Under the pieces are notes generated by a model. It saw nothing but the letters and a program-made list of their open reading frames with translations. It was not told where the DNA came from and made no database searches. A DNA stretch of 64,000 nucleotides from JAXMEB01 sp046348545 (GTDB lineage: Bacteria > Pseudomonadota > Gammaproteobacteria > Berkiellales > Berkiellaceae), in NCBI GenBank assembly GCA_046348545.1, contig JAXMEB010000002.1, forward strand, positions 310,001 through 374,000, written 5' to 3'. Positions 34,689-44,068 of the stretch are shown piece after piece (the stretch's first letter is position 1; each line of letters opens with the position of its first letter). Position numbers and translations under genes: made by a program.

Positions 34689-36782
34689 ATGCCAGCCGCG
34701 GCGATTGCCAGTTATGGAGTCAGCGCGATAGCATTTATTTTGCTAACGTTTTTATTACTATCGTCTGTCAAAATCAGAAAGATAGTCCCTGCCCTTTGGA
34801 TAGCATCTCTTTGTATGGTGGCTTGGAGCACCACGAATGCACTATTCGCTACTGGCTTTTTAAGCATTCACTGGATATTAGCTTTAGAAGTATGTCGAAC
34901 AGTCAGTTGGTCTTATTGTCTTTTAGATATTTTCAAATTTTATCCCAAAACGAATCAATCCGCTTGGTTTGAAAAAAAATACGTCAAGCGAGCGTTGTTA
35001 TTAGTGGCTTTGATTACATTTGAATTGATCACTTGGATCCCTTCTGAATTTCGTACAGGTTGGCCTCAAACACTAATCAAAGGTATTTTTATTTCAAATC
35101 TTTTGTTGATTGTTTTTGGTTTATCTTTAGTAGAACAACTCTTCAGACACATTAAACCTCAGCGAAGATGGGGATTCAAGTTCCTAACCCTTGGATTAGG
35201 CTGTATGTTTTGTTACGACTTTTACATGATAGCCAATGCATTACTCCTTACTAATATTGACCCTGCACTCTGGCAAGCGAGGGGTGTTATTAACGCATTG
35301 ATTGCCCCGTTGCTTGCAGTGAGTGTGATTCGTAATCGAAATTGGCAAACGGATATCTTTCCGAATCGTCAAGCAGTCTTTCATTCAACCATTATTGTTG
35401 GATGCGGCCTCTACTTGCTCGCTATGGCTGCACTTGGGTATTACATTCGTGACCATGGGGGGAGTTGGGGAAGAGCTTTCCAAACAGTTTTTCTGGTCGG
35501 TGCCTTGATATTACTCACAAGTTTGCTCACTTCTGGAAAAATGCGAGCCTGGTTTAAAATGATGATTGCGAAATATCTATTTCAATATCGATATGACTAT
35601 CGGCAAGAGTGGCTTAAATTCTCAAAAATGCTATCGCACCGGGACATTGATCTTGACTTGAGGCAGCGACTGATCATCGCGCTTGCTGATATGGTAGAAA
35701 GTCCAAGTGGTGTGTTATTTGAGCGGAACGAAAGTGATCAATTTACAATTACGAAAACCTGGAATGATGCTTGCAAAACGATTAACGTATCTGCGCCTAC
35801 AGTATTGGAACAATTGATTGAAAATGAAAGTGTCATTCTTTTTGAAAATATCAATTCTCAGGATGTGTTTTTAGATGTTAAAGATCCTTGGTTACTGATT
35901 GGATTGAACCATCAAGGTCATTATTTTGCATTTGTAATATTGTCGAAGCCCAGAATCAAAATGGTATTGAACTGGGAAGCGCTTGATTTACTTCATATGG
36001 CTGGTCGACAAGCCGCTGTATCATTAAAACAAGAACAAGTCTCAGAGCAATTGTTAATCGCAAGTCAATTTGAAAGTCTTAATCGAGCATCTGCATTTTT
36101 AATGCATGATTTGAAGAATATTGACTCACAGTTGAAGCTTATTCAAGCAAATTATTTAAGACATAGCCAAAACCCTGAGTTTATAAAAAGCGCTTTCTTG
36201 AATTTAGAGCATGTCAGTCTGAAACTTGAAAACTTATTGGAGGAGTTACGTTCTCGCCACATCGAAACAGCGCTGGAAAGTGTTCGTGTCAAATCGATTA
36301 TTGAAGAAGTTATTATTCAGCGAAGCGGGCAAAAGCCAATACCTAAATTGATAGCGAAAGCTGATCCTTGGATTCAGGGCAATAAAGCAAATCTAGTAGC
36401 TTGTTTCACACACCTTGTTGAAAATGCTCAGCAAGCAACCTCAATCACGGGTGAAGTTTCTATTTTACTTGAGATAGAAGGTCAAAGAGTCAAAATTGAA
36501 GTCCGAGACACGGGTTGTGGAATGTCGCAAGAGTTTATACGTGAAGGGTTGTTTAAGCCTTTTGCCACAACTAAAGGTAAAAGTGGAATGGGTATTGGCG
36601 TATTTCAGGCAAGGGAGATCATCAAATCGCTACAGGGTTCTATCCAGGTTGATAGTATACTTGGAGAGGGTACAAAATTTACGATTTATTTTCAAATAGA
36701 TTTTCCGAATCGACCTACAATACCCACAACAGCTGATTTTTCGGGTAGGCGCCGAGCGTTCGAGACGCAGGAGTGTACATAA
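34689..36782 (+). CDS. prsK: XrtA-system sensor histidine kinase PrsK, C-terminus from repeat A
   Basis: 697 residues. About eight membrane helices (1-290), a GAF domain (about 315-440), the phosphorylated His473 in FLMHDLKNIDSQL and an HATPase domain with N box (HLVENAQQA), G1 (DTGCGM) and G2 (GKSGMGIGVFQ). The kinase pairs with PrsR encoded after it and regulates the EPS/PEP-CTERM genes through sigma-54. After the last kinase strand (FTIYFQIDFPNRP) the final 21 residues and the stop codon TAA are encoded by repeat A. The extension lies outside the catalytic fold, so activity is probably kept. Confidence 0.9.
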   Translation: MPAAAIASYGVSAIAFILLTFLLLSSVKIRKIVPALWIASLCMVAWSTTNALFATGFLSIHWILALEVCRTVSWSYCLLDIFKFYPKTNQSAWFEKKYVKRALLLVALITFELITWIPSEFRTGWPQTLIKGIFISNLLLIVFGLSLVEQLFRHIKPQRRWGFKFLTLGLGCMFCYDFYMIANALLLTNIDPALWQARGVINALIAPLLAVSVIRNRNWQTDIFPNRQAVFHSTIIVGCGLYLLAMAALGYYIRDHGGSWGRAFQTVFLVGALILLTSLLTSGKMRAWFKMMIAKYLFQYRYDYRQEWLKFSKMLSHRDIDLDLRQRLIIALADMVESPSGVLFERNESDQFTITKTWNDACKTINVSAPTVLEQLIENESVILFENINSQDVFLDVKDPWLLIGLNHQGHYFAFVILSKPRIKMVLNWEALDLLHMAGRQAAVSLKQEQVSEQLLIASQFESLNRASAFLMHDLKNIDSQLKLIQANYLRHSQNPEFIKSAFLNLEHVSLKLENLLEELRSRHIETALESVRVKSIIEEVIIQRSGQKPIPKLIAKADPWIQGNKANLVACFTHLVENAQQATSITGEVSILLEIEGQRVKIEVRDTGCGMSQEFIREGLFKPFATTKGKSGMGIGVFQAREIIKSLQGSIQVDSILGEGTKFTIYFQIDFPNRPTIPTTADFSGRRRAFETQECT

Positions 36783-36846
36783 AGTACATGACTGCAGTGA
36801 GAATCGCGAAGGCAACAACCCCGAAAATTCAGCTGTGAAGGGTATA
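36719..36846 (+). repeat. repeat A, 128-bp subtype, overlapping the end of prsK
   Basis: Complete, forward orientation, first base mutated. prsK is read through it in a frame different from that used at 16294, up to a TAA made by a base change in the GTACACAAAG segment (here GTACATAAAG). Confidence 0.9.
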
Positions 36847-36888
36847 GAAATGAACGAACTAAAGAAATGCTGAGAGCCGAAGATCTAT

Positions 36889-36931
36889 CAGGTCGGCGCC
36901 TAGCATTCGAATCGCAGGATTGCATATGAAG
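36889..36931 (+). repeat. decayed repeat A fragment
   Basis: CAGGTCGGCGCCTAGCATTC and the following AATCGCAGGATTGCATATG match, with scattered changes, the segment GGGTAGGCGCCGAGCGTTCG of the 128-bp subtype. An older, partly lost copy 42 bases from an intact one. Confidence 0.6.
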
Positions 36932-36948
36932 AATGTAAGGAAATAAGA

Positions 36949-38322
36949 GTGAGTGAGAAGAAAGTTCTCCTAGTTGTTGAAGACGATCCTGTGATTCAAG
37001 AGCAACTAAAATGGGGTTTAGACTCTTTTGAGGTTGAAGTGGCAGGTTCGCGCAAAGAAGCGGTTGCTAAAGTAAGGCGCTTTGAGCCCAGTGTTGTCAC
37101 ATTAGACCTGGGGTTGCCGCCAGATGCTGAAGGAAGTCGTGAAGGATTCGAAACGCTCAGAGCGCTGGTCGAACTGAATCCTCGTCTAAAAATAATAATG
37201 CTAACTGGCCAATCTGATCGAGCGCTTGCACTAAAGAGCATTGGAATGGGTGCATATGATTTTTACAATAAACCTATCGAACTAAATGAACTGAAGTTGA
37301 TTCTAGACCGCGCATTTTACTTGTCTCAACTCGAAAACGAATATCTTCATTATCAACGACTATCTACCATCAATCGTGTTCCAGGGGTATTAACTGTCTG
37401 TGAGAATATGCAAAAGATCTGCCAGTTAGTAGAGCGAGTTGCATCTGCTAATGTGACCACCCTCCTGCTAGGAGAAAGTGGCACTGGTAAAGAGGTGCTC
37501 TCGAGAGGCATTCATCAATTAAGTGACAGATCGAAAAAACCGTTTATTGCGATTAATTGTGCTGCTATTCCAGACAATTTATTAGAAAGTGAATTATTTG
37601 GGTATGAGAAAGGGGCATTCACAGGAGCCAGTAAACAAACACTGGGTAAAATTGAATGTGCTCAAGGTGGCACATTGTTATTGGATGAAGTTGGCGACTT
37701 GCCCCTTGCACTGCAGCCTAAGTTGCTAAGATTTTTACAAGAAAGAGTAATCGAGCGGATTGGTGGTCGACAAGTGATTCCAGTTGATGTTCGTGTGATA
37801 TGCGCGACCCACCAAAATTTAAAAGAAAAAATAACACAGCAAACATTCAGAGAAGATTTATATTACCGCATCAGTGAAATCACCATTAATATTCCACCGC
37901 TTAGAGAAAGAAAAGCAGATATACTGTTGCTCGCGAATGTTTTTTTAAGAAGATTTGCACAAGAGCTGAAAAGACCGGTGAAAGGATTTACGACAGATGC
38001 AAAGCAATTGATTGAAGGGTATAGCTGGCCGGGTAACATACGCGAAATGGAAAATAAAATAAAGCGATCAGTCATTTTGGCGGAGTCAAAATTTGTCTCA
38101 AACGATGATCTCGAACTGATTGGAAACCAGACTCATATACCATTTAATTTGAAGGAAATACGCGATCGTGCTGAGCGGGAAGCCGTTCTTCGTGCCTTGG
38201 GCTATTGTGAAGGTAATCTTTCTAAAGCTTCTGAATTGCTGGGAATCACAAGGCCAACGTTATATAACATCATGGAGCGCCTTGGCTTAGCAAATGAGAC
38301 TACTGAAAATATAACGGATTAA
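36949..38322 (+). CDS. prsR: sigma-54-dependent response regulator PrsR
   Basis: 457 residues. Receiver domain (1-125, phosphoacceptor Asp53 in VVTLDLGLPPD), AAA+ sigma-54 activator domain (about 150-380: Walker A GESGTGKEVL, the sigma-54 contact loop GAFTGA near 222, Walker B LLLDEVGDL) and a Fis-type HTH at the end (GNLSKASELLGITRPTLYNI). GTG start with TAAGGA 7 bases upstream. Partner of PrsK, so EPS genes are expected to have sigma-54 promoters; I did not find a clear GG-N10-GC box in this window. Confidence 0.93.
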   Translation: MSEKKVLLVVEDDPVIQEQLKWGLDSFEVEVAGSRKEAVAKVRRFEPSVVTLDLGLPPDAEGSREGFETLRALVELNPRLKIIMLTGQSDRALALKSIGMGAYDFYNKPIELNELKLILDRAFYLSQLENEYLHYQRLSTINRVPGVLTVCENMQKICQLVERVASANVTTLLLGESGTGKEVLSRGIHQLSDRSKKPFIAINCAAIPDNLLESELFGYEKGAFTGASKQTLGKIECAQGGTLLLDEVGDLPLALQPKLLRFLQERVIERIGGRQVIPVDVRVICATHQNLKEKITQQTFREDLYYRISEITINIPPLRERKADILLLANVFLRRFAQELKRPVKGFTTDAKQLIEGYSWPGNIREMENKIKRSVILAESKFVSNDDLELIGNQTHIPFNLKEIRDRAEREAVLRALGYCEGNLSKASELLGITRPTLYNIMERLGLANETTENITD

Positions 38323-38338
38323 ACCATAAAGGGAAATT

Positions 38339-41143
38339 ATGAAAATAGAATTCAAGTCAATTCTAATCACATTAGTAATGAGCAGTAGTATAGTCGGTAA
38401 TACCGTTTTATGGGCAAAAGGATTAGATGAAGTTCCAAAACTAATAGCGGATAATAAAACAAAAGAAGCGATTGTTATTATTCGAAATCGTTTACAAGCC
38501 GAGCCCAGTGATTATAAGGCGCATGCACAGCTGGCTGAAATCTATTTTAAAACAAATGAATATCTTAAAGCAGAGAAAGAGCTACTTCAAGTTAAAGCAC
38601 TGAAGGCTAATCCTGAGATTTGGTTGATACCGTTAGCGCGTTTGTATGAAATGAACAATGATACTAAGAAGATATTAGAGTTGGTCAATGGTTTAGATCC
38701 GAATCTGATAAAAAATGAAAGTGATTGGGGCCAAGATGTAAACGTCATACGTGCAAAAGCTTTGCTAAGTAATAATGAGTTGGGGCAATCAAAAGAACAA
38801 CTTGAAAAAGTCTTAAAGTCAAACTCTAAGCACGTAGAGGCACTATGGACCTTGTCTAAAATTCAGCTTTTATCGAATGATATCACGACAGGGAAAGCCA
38901 CGTTACAGAAAGCCTTTGACTTTTCGAAGACGCATTCCAATCCAGGCTTAGATTCAAAATTGCTGACCACCCAAGCTGAAATCGACCGATTTGATAAAAA
39001 AATCGATGAGGCGACACTGAATTACCAAAAAGCAATTGAGCTCGATCAAAATAATTTGCTGGCATTACTGGGTCTATCTAGTTTATATCTGGAGCAAAAT
39101 AATAAAAAAGAATTCATAAACTCTGCTACACAACTCTATAAGCTTGCCCCTAACTATCCCAAGGCTGTCTTTTTTATGGGTTTGGTGGAATTGGAATCGA
39201 AAAACAAAGAAAAAGGAATCAATCTTCTGGAGCGTGCTAATCAACTTGATGGTAGTGATGTCGGAAATCAATTTATCCTTGCTAAAATATATTATGATGA
39301 TAAACAATTTGAGCGAGCAGATACACTTTTGACCAGTGTTGTCAAAAGACAGCCAAGGTATTTTCCAGGAGTTAGCCTTTTAGCTGCGCTTAAGATGAAG
39401 TTGAATCAGCCTCAAGAAGCTGCAAAACTTTTAGAACCGTTCGTGAATGACAAAACGAATAACTATAGAATATTGGGACTACTGGGTAGTGCAAAAATAA
39501 TGTCAGGCGAGATTGAAGCTGGAACAGCGCTCTTGCAGCGAGCAGCCAAGATCGACCCCACCAATTCAAGCATTAAGGCTGATCTGGCGCTTGGGTATAT
39601 TGCAAGTGGTCAGAGTGACTTGGCACAAGAGACTTTGGATGAAGTTGTGCAAGCAGATCCCAACTTGCTTCAAGCTGACGTACTCTTAATCTATACTGCG
39701 CTCAGCAATCAGAATTATGAAAAAGCAAAAGTTGCATCAGAGCAATTATTGAAAAAGGCTGGAAATAATCCAGTCCCCTATAATCTTCTAGGTTTATCAT
39801 ATGTGGGGCTGAAAGATTTTGCTTCAGCAAAGACAAGCTTTGAAAAATCAATTTCTAAAAATGAAGGCTTCATCAATGCAAGAAATAATCTTGCCGAAGT
39901 CTATAGGCTCGAGAAAAATTACAAAGAAGCCAAAAACATATTGTTGAAGGCAATTGCCTTAGATCAAAATAATCTACCATCGCTAATGATGTTGTCAAAA
40001 ATTGCTGAGGAATCAGGAGAAAAAGCTGAAGCGCTAGAGTGGATCAACAAAGCGGAAGATAGAAATCCTAATCAGATTGAACCAGCCGTTGAAAAAGTAA
40101 AGTATTACTTTAGGAATAAGGAATCTAAGGCGGGATTGGAATATGCTAAACTTCTGCCTTCAAAATTTCCGAATGATCTCACCATTCAGAACCTGTTGGC
40201 GCATCTTTATCTTATGAATGGAGAATATGCTGACGCTCTTAAAATGTTCACTTCATTAACGAAGCAGTTTCCTCAAAGTGCACCCTATTGGCAAGGTACA
40301 GCAAGAGCCGAATTAGGTCTTCAGAAATTGGAAAATGCGAAGCATTCGATAGACAAAGCGATTCAGCTTGAACCAAAAAATGTAGCTAATCAGCTTATTA
40401 AGGCTGAAGTATCGATGCGGCTCAAAGATTATGGAATCGCGCTGACTATTGGAGAAACCTTGCTCAAAGAGAATCAAGCGCCATCACTTGCGCATCGATT
40501 AATTGGTGATGCGTTGCTAGCACGCGGAGAACCGCAGGAAGCAGCAAAAGCTTACAGAAAATCTTTAGATTTGGAGAAAAGTGAGGATGTGATACGTGCA
40601 TTGTATCGTTCAAAACAGCAGGCAGGAGATCTGAAGGAGGGGTTTAACTTAATTGAAAATGAAATTAAGACAAATCCGAGCAATACTTCATTAAGACGAT
40701 TCATTGCAACTGAATATCTTATCAACGGTGATGCTGAGAATGCACGTTTGCATTATGAAATCATTCTAAAAACTGAGCCAAATGATTTACCATCACTGAA
40801 TAATCTAGCATCCATTTACCTCAAAATAGATACTGCACGTGCTGTTGCTTTAGCTCAAAAAGCTTATGCTTTAAACCCTAATCATGCCAAAGTTACAGAT
40901 ACGTTGGGATTTGCATTAATCAAAAATGGTCAGGCTCCTCAGGGTATTTCGCTGATACGCCAGGCTTTGAAGTTGGATAACTCAAGTGAAATCAGGTATC
41001 ATTTAGCGATTGGTTTAGATGTGATTGGTGACAAAAATAGTGCTAAGATGGAATTGAAGAAGGCGTTAGAGTCTAAAGGAGCATTTGAATCTAGACAAGA
41101 AGCACAGAAGTTGCTCGAAAACCTGACTCACTCAGAGGGTTGA
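38339..41143 (+). CDS. prsT: XrtA-system TPR-repeat protein PrsT
   Basis: 934 residues made almost wholly of TPR units (for example NARNNLAEVYRLEKNYKEAK and NLLGLSYVGLKDFASAKTSF), after an N-terminal signal-like helix (ILITLVMSSSIVGNTVLW). PrsT proteins lie beside prsK/prsR in XrtA loci and are thought to scaffold EPS export. Most relatives are lipoproteins; here no lipobox cysteine follows the hydrophobic segment, so it is probably a soluble periplasmic or anchored protein. It starts 16 bases after prsR. Confidence 0.88.
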   Translation: MKIEFKSILITLVMSSSIVGNTVLWAKGLDEVPKLIADNKTKEAIVIIRNRLQAEPSDYKAHAQLAEIYFKTNEYLKAEKELLQVKALKANPEIWLIPLARLYEMNNDTKKILELVNGLDPNLIKNESDWGQDVNVIRAKALLSNNELGQSKEQLEKVLKSNSKHVEALWTLSKIQLLSNDITTGKATLQKAFDFSKTHSNPGLDSKLLTTQAEIDRFDKKIDEATLNYQKAIELDQNNLLALLGLSSLYLEQNNKKEFINSATQLYKLAPNYPKAVFFMGLVELESKNKEKGINLLERANQLDGSDVGNQFILAKIYYDDKQFERADTLLTSVVKRQPRYFPGVSLLAALKMKLNQPQEAAKLLEPFVNDKTNNYRILGLLGSAKIMSGEIEAGTALLQRAAKIDPTNSSIKADLALGYIASGQSDLAQETLDEVVQADPNLLQADVLLIYTALSNQNYEKAKVASEQLLKKAGNNPVPYNLLGLSYVGLKDFASAKTSFEKSISKNEGFINARNNLAEVYRLEKNYKEAKNILLKAIALDQNNLPSLMMLSKIAEESGEKAEALEWINKAEDRNPNQIEPAVEKVKYYFRNKESKAGLEYAKLLPSKFPNDLTIQNLLAHLYLMNGEYADALKMFTSLTKQFPQSAPYWQGTARAELGLQKLENAKHSIDKAIQLEPKNVANQLIKAEVSMRLKDYGIALTIGETLLKENQAPSLAHRLIGDALLARGEPQEAAKAYRKSLDLEKSEDVIRALYRSKQQAGDLKEGFNLIENEIKTNPSNTSLRRFIATEYLINGDAENARLHYEIILKTEPNDLPSLNNLASIYLKIDTARAVALAQKAYALNPNHAKVTDTLGFALIKNGQAPQGISLIRQALKLDNSSEIRYHLAIGLDVIGDKNSAKMELKKALESKGAFESRQEAQKLLENLTHSEG

Positions 41144-41149
41144 TGAATT

Positions 41150-41773
41150 GTGTCTATGAAATCACGTTTGAAAACATTTTATGTTAGTGCAGTGTTGCTG
41201 TTTTTAACAGCATGCGGCACATCTTATCCATTGCTTGAAAATCAAACTCAATTTGATGCACCCAATCGCCAGGACTACCGAATTGGACCGGGTGACAGCA
41301 TTAATATCGATGTTTGGGAGAATCCAGATATCTCTGTGACAACACCCGTGCGTCCAGATGGTAAAGCAACATTACCTTTAGTTCAGGATATTCAAGCAGA
41401 AGGGCAGACGCCTTATGAGTTTGCGCGCTCTGTGGAAACCGCACTCAAAAAATACATCAATGATCCAATTGTTACCGTAACGGTTTTAAGCTTTGTTGGG
41501 ACATTCTCCGATAAAGTGCGTGTTGTTGGGGAAGCACAACAACCACAAGCTGTGCCTTACCGTACGGGTATGACGTTGTTAGATTTGATGATTCAAGTTG
41601 GTGGATTAACGGATTTTGCAGCAGGCAATCGTGCGACATTGATTCGCAAAGTTGAAGGTCGTGATCATCAATTCAGTGTCAGATTAGATGATCTGGTAAA
41701 GGATGGAGACATTTCCGCAAATGCTCTCGTCTATCCTGGCGATATCATTATTATCCCGGAGGCGTACTTCTGA
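41150..41773 (+). CDS. Wza-type polysaccharide export lipoprotein (XrtA-associated)
   Basis: 207 residues with a lipoprotein signal (LLFLTACG). Polysaccharide export domain (DYRIGPGDSINIDVWENPDI) followed by SLBB-like segments (VVGEAQQPQAVPYRTGMTLL). It forms the outer membrane export pore for EPS. GTG 41150 or ATG 41156 may be the start. The last codon overlaps the next start by one base (TGATG). Confidence 0.88.
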   Translation: MSMKSRLKTFYVSAVLLFLTACGTSYPLLENQTQFDAPNRQDYRIGPGDSINIDVWENPDISVTTPVRPDGKATLPLVQDIQAEGQTPYEFARSVETALKKYINDPIVTVTVLSFVGTFSDKVRVVGEAQQPQAVPYRTGMTLLDLMIQVGGLTDFAAGNRATLIRKVEGRDHQFSVRLDDLVKDGDISANALVYPGDIIIIPEAYF

Positions 41774-43317
41774 TGGACTGGCAGCTATTTTTAGAAAAAG
41801 CATTAGGATCGTTACGAGGTATTTGGCGATATCGATGGCATGGGTTATTGACGGTTTGGATCATTGCGATGATAGGTTGGATTGGTGTCGCTATGCTGCC
41901 TGATCGATATCAGGCAGAAGCCAGTATTTACGTTGATACAGAATCGTTACTGAAACCTTTGATGAAGGACTTGACGGTCAGTTCCGATGTGGATGAGCGT
42001 ATTCAGCAAACCTCAAGGACTTTGTTGACGCGGCCTAATATTGAGCGCATTGCAAAAATGGCTGATTTGGATTTGTCCGTAAACACGCCAGAAGAGAAAG
42101 AACTATTGTTAGATAAACTTGAAAGACAAATCAAGTTGGTTCGAGAGGGGCGATCGAATCTTTTCACGATCACCTATGAAAATCGTAATCCCAAGACAGC
42201 AAAACTGGTTGTTCAATCAGTCCTCAATTTGTTCATTGAAGCCACATTGAGTGATAAGCGAACAGATACGACCGTTGCTCAGAAATTTCTAGATGAGCAA
42301 ATTGATTATTATCAGAACCAATTAATTAAGGCTGAGGAAAATCTTGCACGTTTTAAACGTGAAAATATTGGAACGCTACCCAACGAAGATAGAACGTATT
42401 ACGAAGCCCTTCAGAGAATACTTTCTGAAAAAGAAGCAACGGAGACTGAATTAGCTGTTGCACAAAGCAGGAAAGAAGAACTTGCTAAGCAACTTCGAGG
42501 AGAGGTCCCTACCTTTGGTTTAATGGGAGATGGTGGACCCAGCCTAGCTGATCCGCAATCGAGACGAATCGAAGTCCTAAAAGAAAACTTAAATCGTATA
42601 AAATTGGTCTATACCGATAATCATCCCACTGTTAAGCGTATGCAGGAACAGATTAAGCGACTTTCGGAACCTTCATCTGATGCTGAATTGCCAGCGTTTA
42701 GCTTGAGCGAGCAAGATAATTTAGATCAAAACCCAGTTTACCAGGAAATGAAAATTGCTTTGTCTGAAGCCAGTGCTTCTGTAGCTGAAATTCAAGCTAG
42801 GCTAGCTGCTTTGGACAAATCATCCCAAGAGCTCAAGCAGAAAGTGGATAAAGTTATTCAAGCTGAAACAGAGCTTGCAAATTTAAATAGAGGATATCTG
42901 ATTGATAAAGGGCATTATCAAACTTTACTTGAGCGTAAAGAGGCTGCAAAGCTCTCAGAATCGCTTGATACCACAGCAGGCACAGTTGATTTTAGAGTCG
43001 TTGATCCCCCTTTTGTCCCATCTCAACCGACGGGTCCAAATCGTTTCTTGTTTAGTATTGCACTCTTTTTTATAGCACTCGTTGTTGGGGTTGGCGCTGC
43101 GTTTGCAAGAAGTCAGGTTACACCAGCATTTTACGATAAAATTTCAGTAATACAGCAACTCAATTTGCCTATTCTTGCCACCGTGCCTAAAGTAAAACCA
43201 GTTTCGCTGAATGAGAGAAAGCATGAACTCAAGAAGATGTATGCGTTTTCGTTGGGATGTTTGATGCTGGTTGTGATTTTAGCCTTATATAACGTTGTTT
43301 ACATTGTAAAGGCGTAA
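41773..43317 (+). CDS. polysaccharide chain-length determinant (Wzz-type, XrtA-associated)
   Basis: 514 residues. Wzz domain at the N-terminus with a first membrane helix (about 25-40), a long periplasmic coiled coil (about 150-400) and a C-terminal helix (about 420-440) after the proline-rich DPPFVPSQPTGPNR segment, plus a further helix at the end. It sets EPS chain length and works with the kinase-like protein encoded next. Matches the TIGR03007-type family. Confidence 0.9.
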   Translation: MDWQLFLEKALGSLRGIWRYRWHGLLTVWIIAMIGWIGVAMLPDRYQAEASIYVDTESLLKPLMKDLTVSSDVDERIQQTSRTLLTRPNIERIAKMADLDLSVNTPEEKELLLDKLERQIKLVREGRSNLFTITYENRNPKTAKLVVQSVLNLFIEATLSDKRTDTTVAQKFLDEQIDYYQNQLIKAEENLARFKRENIGTLPNEDRTYYEALQRILSEKEATETELAVAQSRKEELAKQLRGEVPTFGLMGDGGPSLADPQSRRIEVLKENLNRIKLVYTDNHPTVKRMQEQIKRLSEPSSDAELPAFSLSEQDNLDQNPVYQEMKIALSEASASVAEIQARLAALDKSSQELKQKVDKVIQAETELANLNRGYLIDKGHYQTLLERKEAAKLSESLDTTAGTVDFRVVDPPFVPSQPTGPNRFLFSIALFFIALVVGVGAAFARSQVTPAFYDKISVIQQLNLPILATVPKVKPVSLNERKHELKKMYAFSLGCLMLVVILALYNVVYIVKA

Positions 43318-43321
43318 CAAT

Positions 43322-44068
43322 ATGAAAGATTTCGATATTAAAGAAGATCTGAAGGCAGATCCTAAAAAGAGCTTAAAAAATAAAATTGTTTATGGAGAAA
43401 CTAGAACGCTCCATCGATTGCATTTTGAAGGGTTGACAGGGCTTATTCAGCCTCCATTTGACGAAGGTATTTTGGCCGATCAATACCGCCAGTTAAAACG
43501 CCGTTTATTATCAGAATTGAAATTCCCCTTTATCTTGATCACCAGTGCTTCTGAAGGTGAAGGAAAATCAACAGCAAGCATCAACCTTGCGATGAGTTTA
43601 TCTTTAGAGAAGGACTGGCAAGTCTGTTTGATAGATTGTAGTGGCAGCGAAAGAAACTGCCTATCACAGCTTCAAGTTAAAGCCCAATATGGACTCATGG
43701 ATTACTTAGAAGACAATGTCGAATCAATTTCAGAGTATATATTGTCCACAAATTATCCCAACGTAAAAATATTGCCTTATGGCAAGCAAAGCGCTAGACG
43801 TTATGAATTGCTCTCCAGCCGTAAAATGCAAGCATTGCTGCATCATTTACAAGATGTTTATCAGAACACGGTATTTGTGATAGATGCACCTGAACTTGCG
43901 CTATCTGAAACTAGATTTTTAGCCAATGCAGTGGGTAATGTGGTCTTGGTTCTAGAGCAAGGTAAAACTCCCATTTCGAAAGTCAGAAGTTGTTTGAAAG
44001 AAATAGATCAAAGTAAAATTGCTGGGGTTCTATATAATAAGGCCTCTATATTTAGTTTAACAGATTAA
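43322..44068 (+). CDS. tyrosine autokinase-like ATPase, degenerate (XrtA-associated)
   Basis: 248 residues. P-loop ATPase related to CapB/Wzc kinases: Walker A ASEGEGKSTASINLAMSL and a Walker B-like VFVIDAPE. Two kinase features look lost: the Walker A' motif is CLIDCSGSERN instead of the usual DADLR form, and the C-terminus (YNKASIFSLTD) has no tyrosine cluster. It may have become a structural partner of the chain-length protein. Position between the chain-length gene and the beta-barrel gene is that of the XrtA kinase (TIGR03018 type). Confidence 0.8.
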   Translation: MKDFDIKEDLKADPKKSLKNKIVYGETRTLHRLHFEGLTGLIQPPFDEGILADQYRQLKRRLLSELKFPFILITSASEGEGKSTASINLAMSLSLEKDWQVCLIDCSGSERNCLSQLQVKAQYGLMDYLEDNVESISEYILSTNYPNVKILPYGKQSARRYELLSSRKMQALLHHLQDVYQNTVFVIDAPELALSETRFLANAVGNVVLVLEQGKTPISKVRSCLKEIDQSKIAGVLYNKASIFSLTD

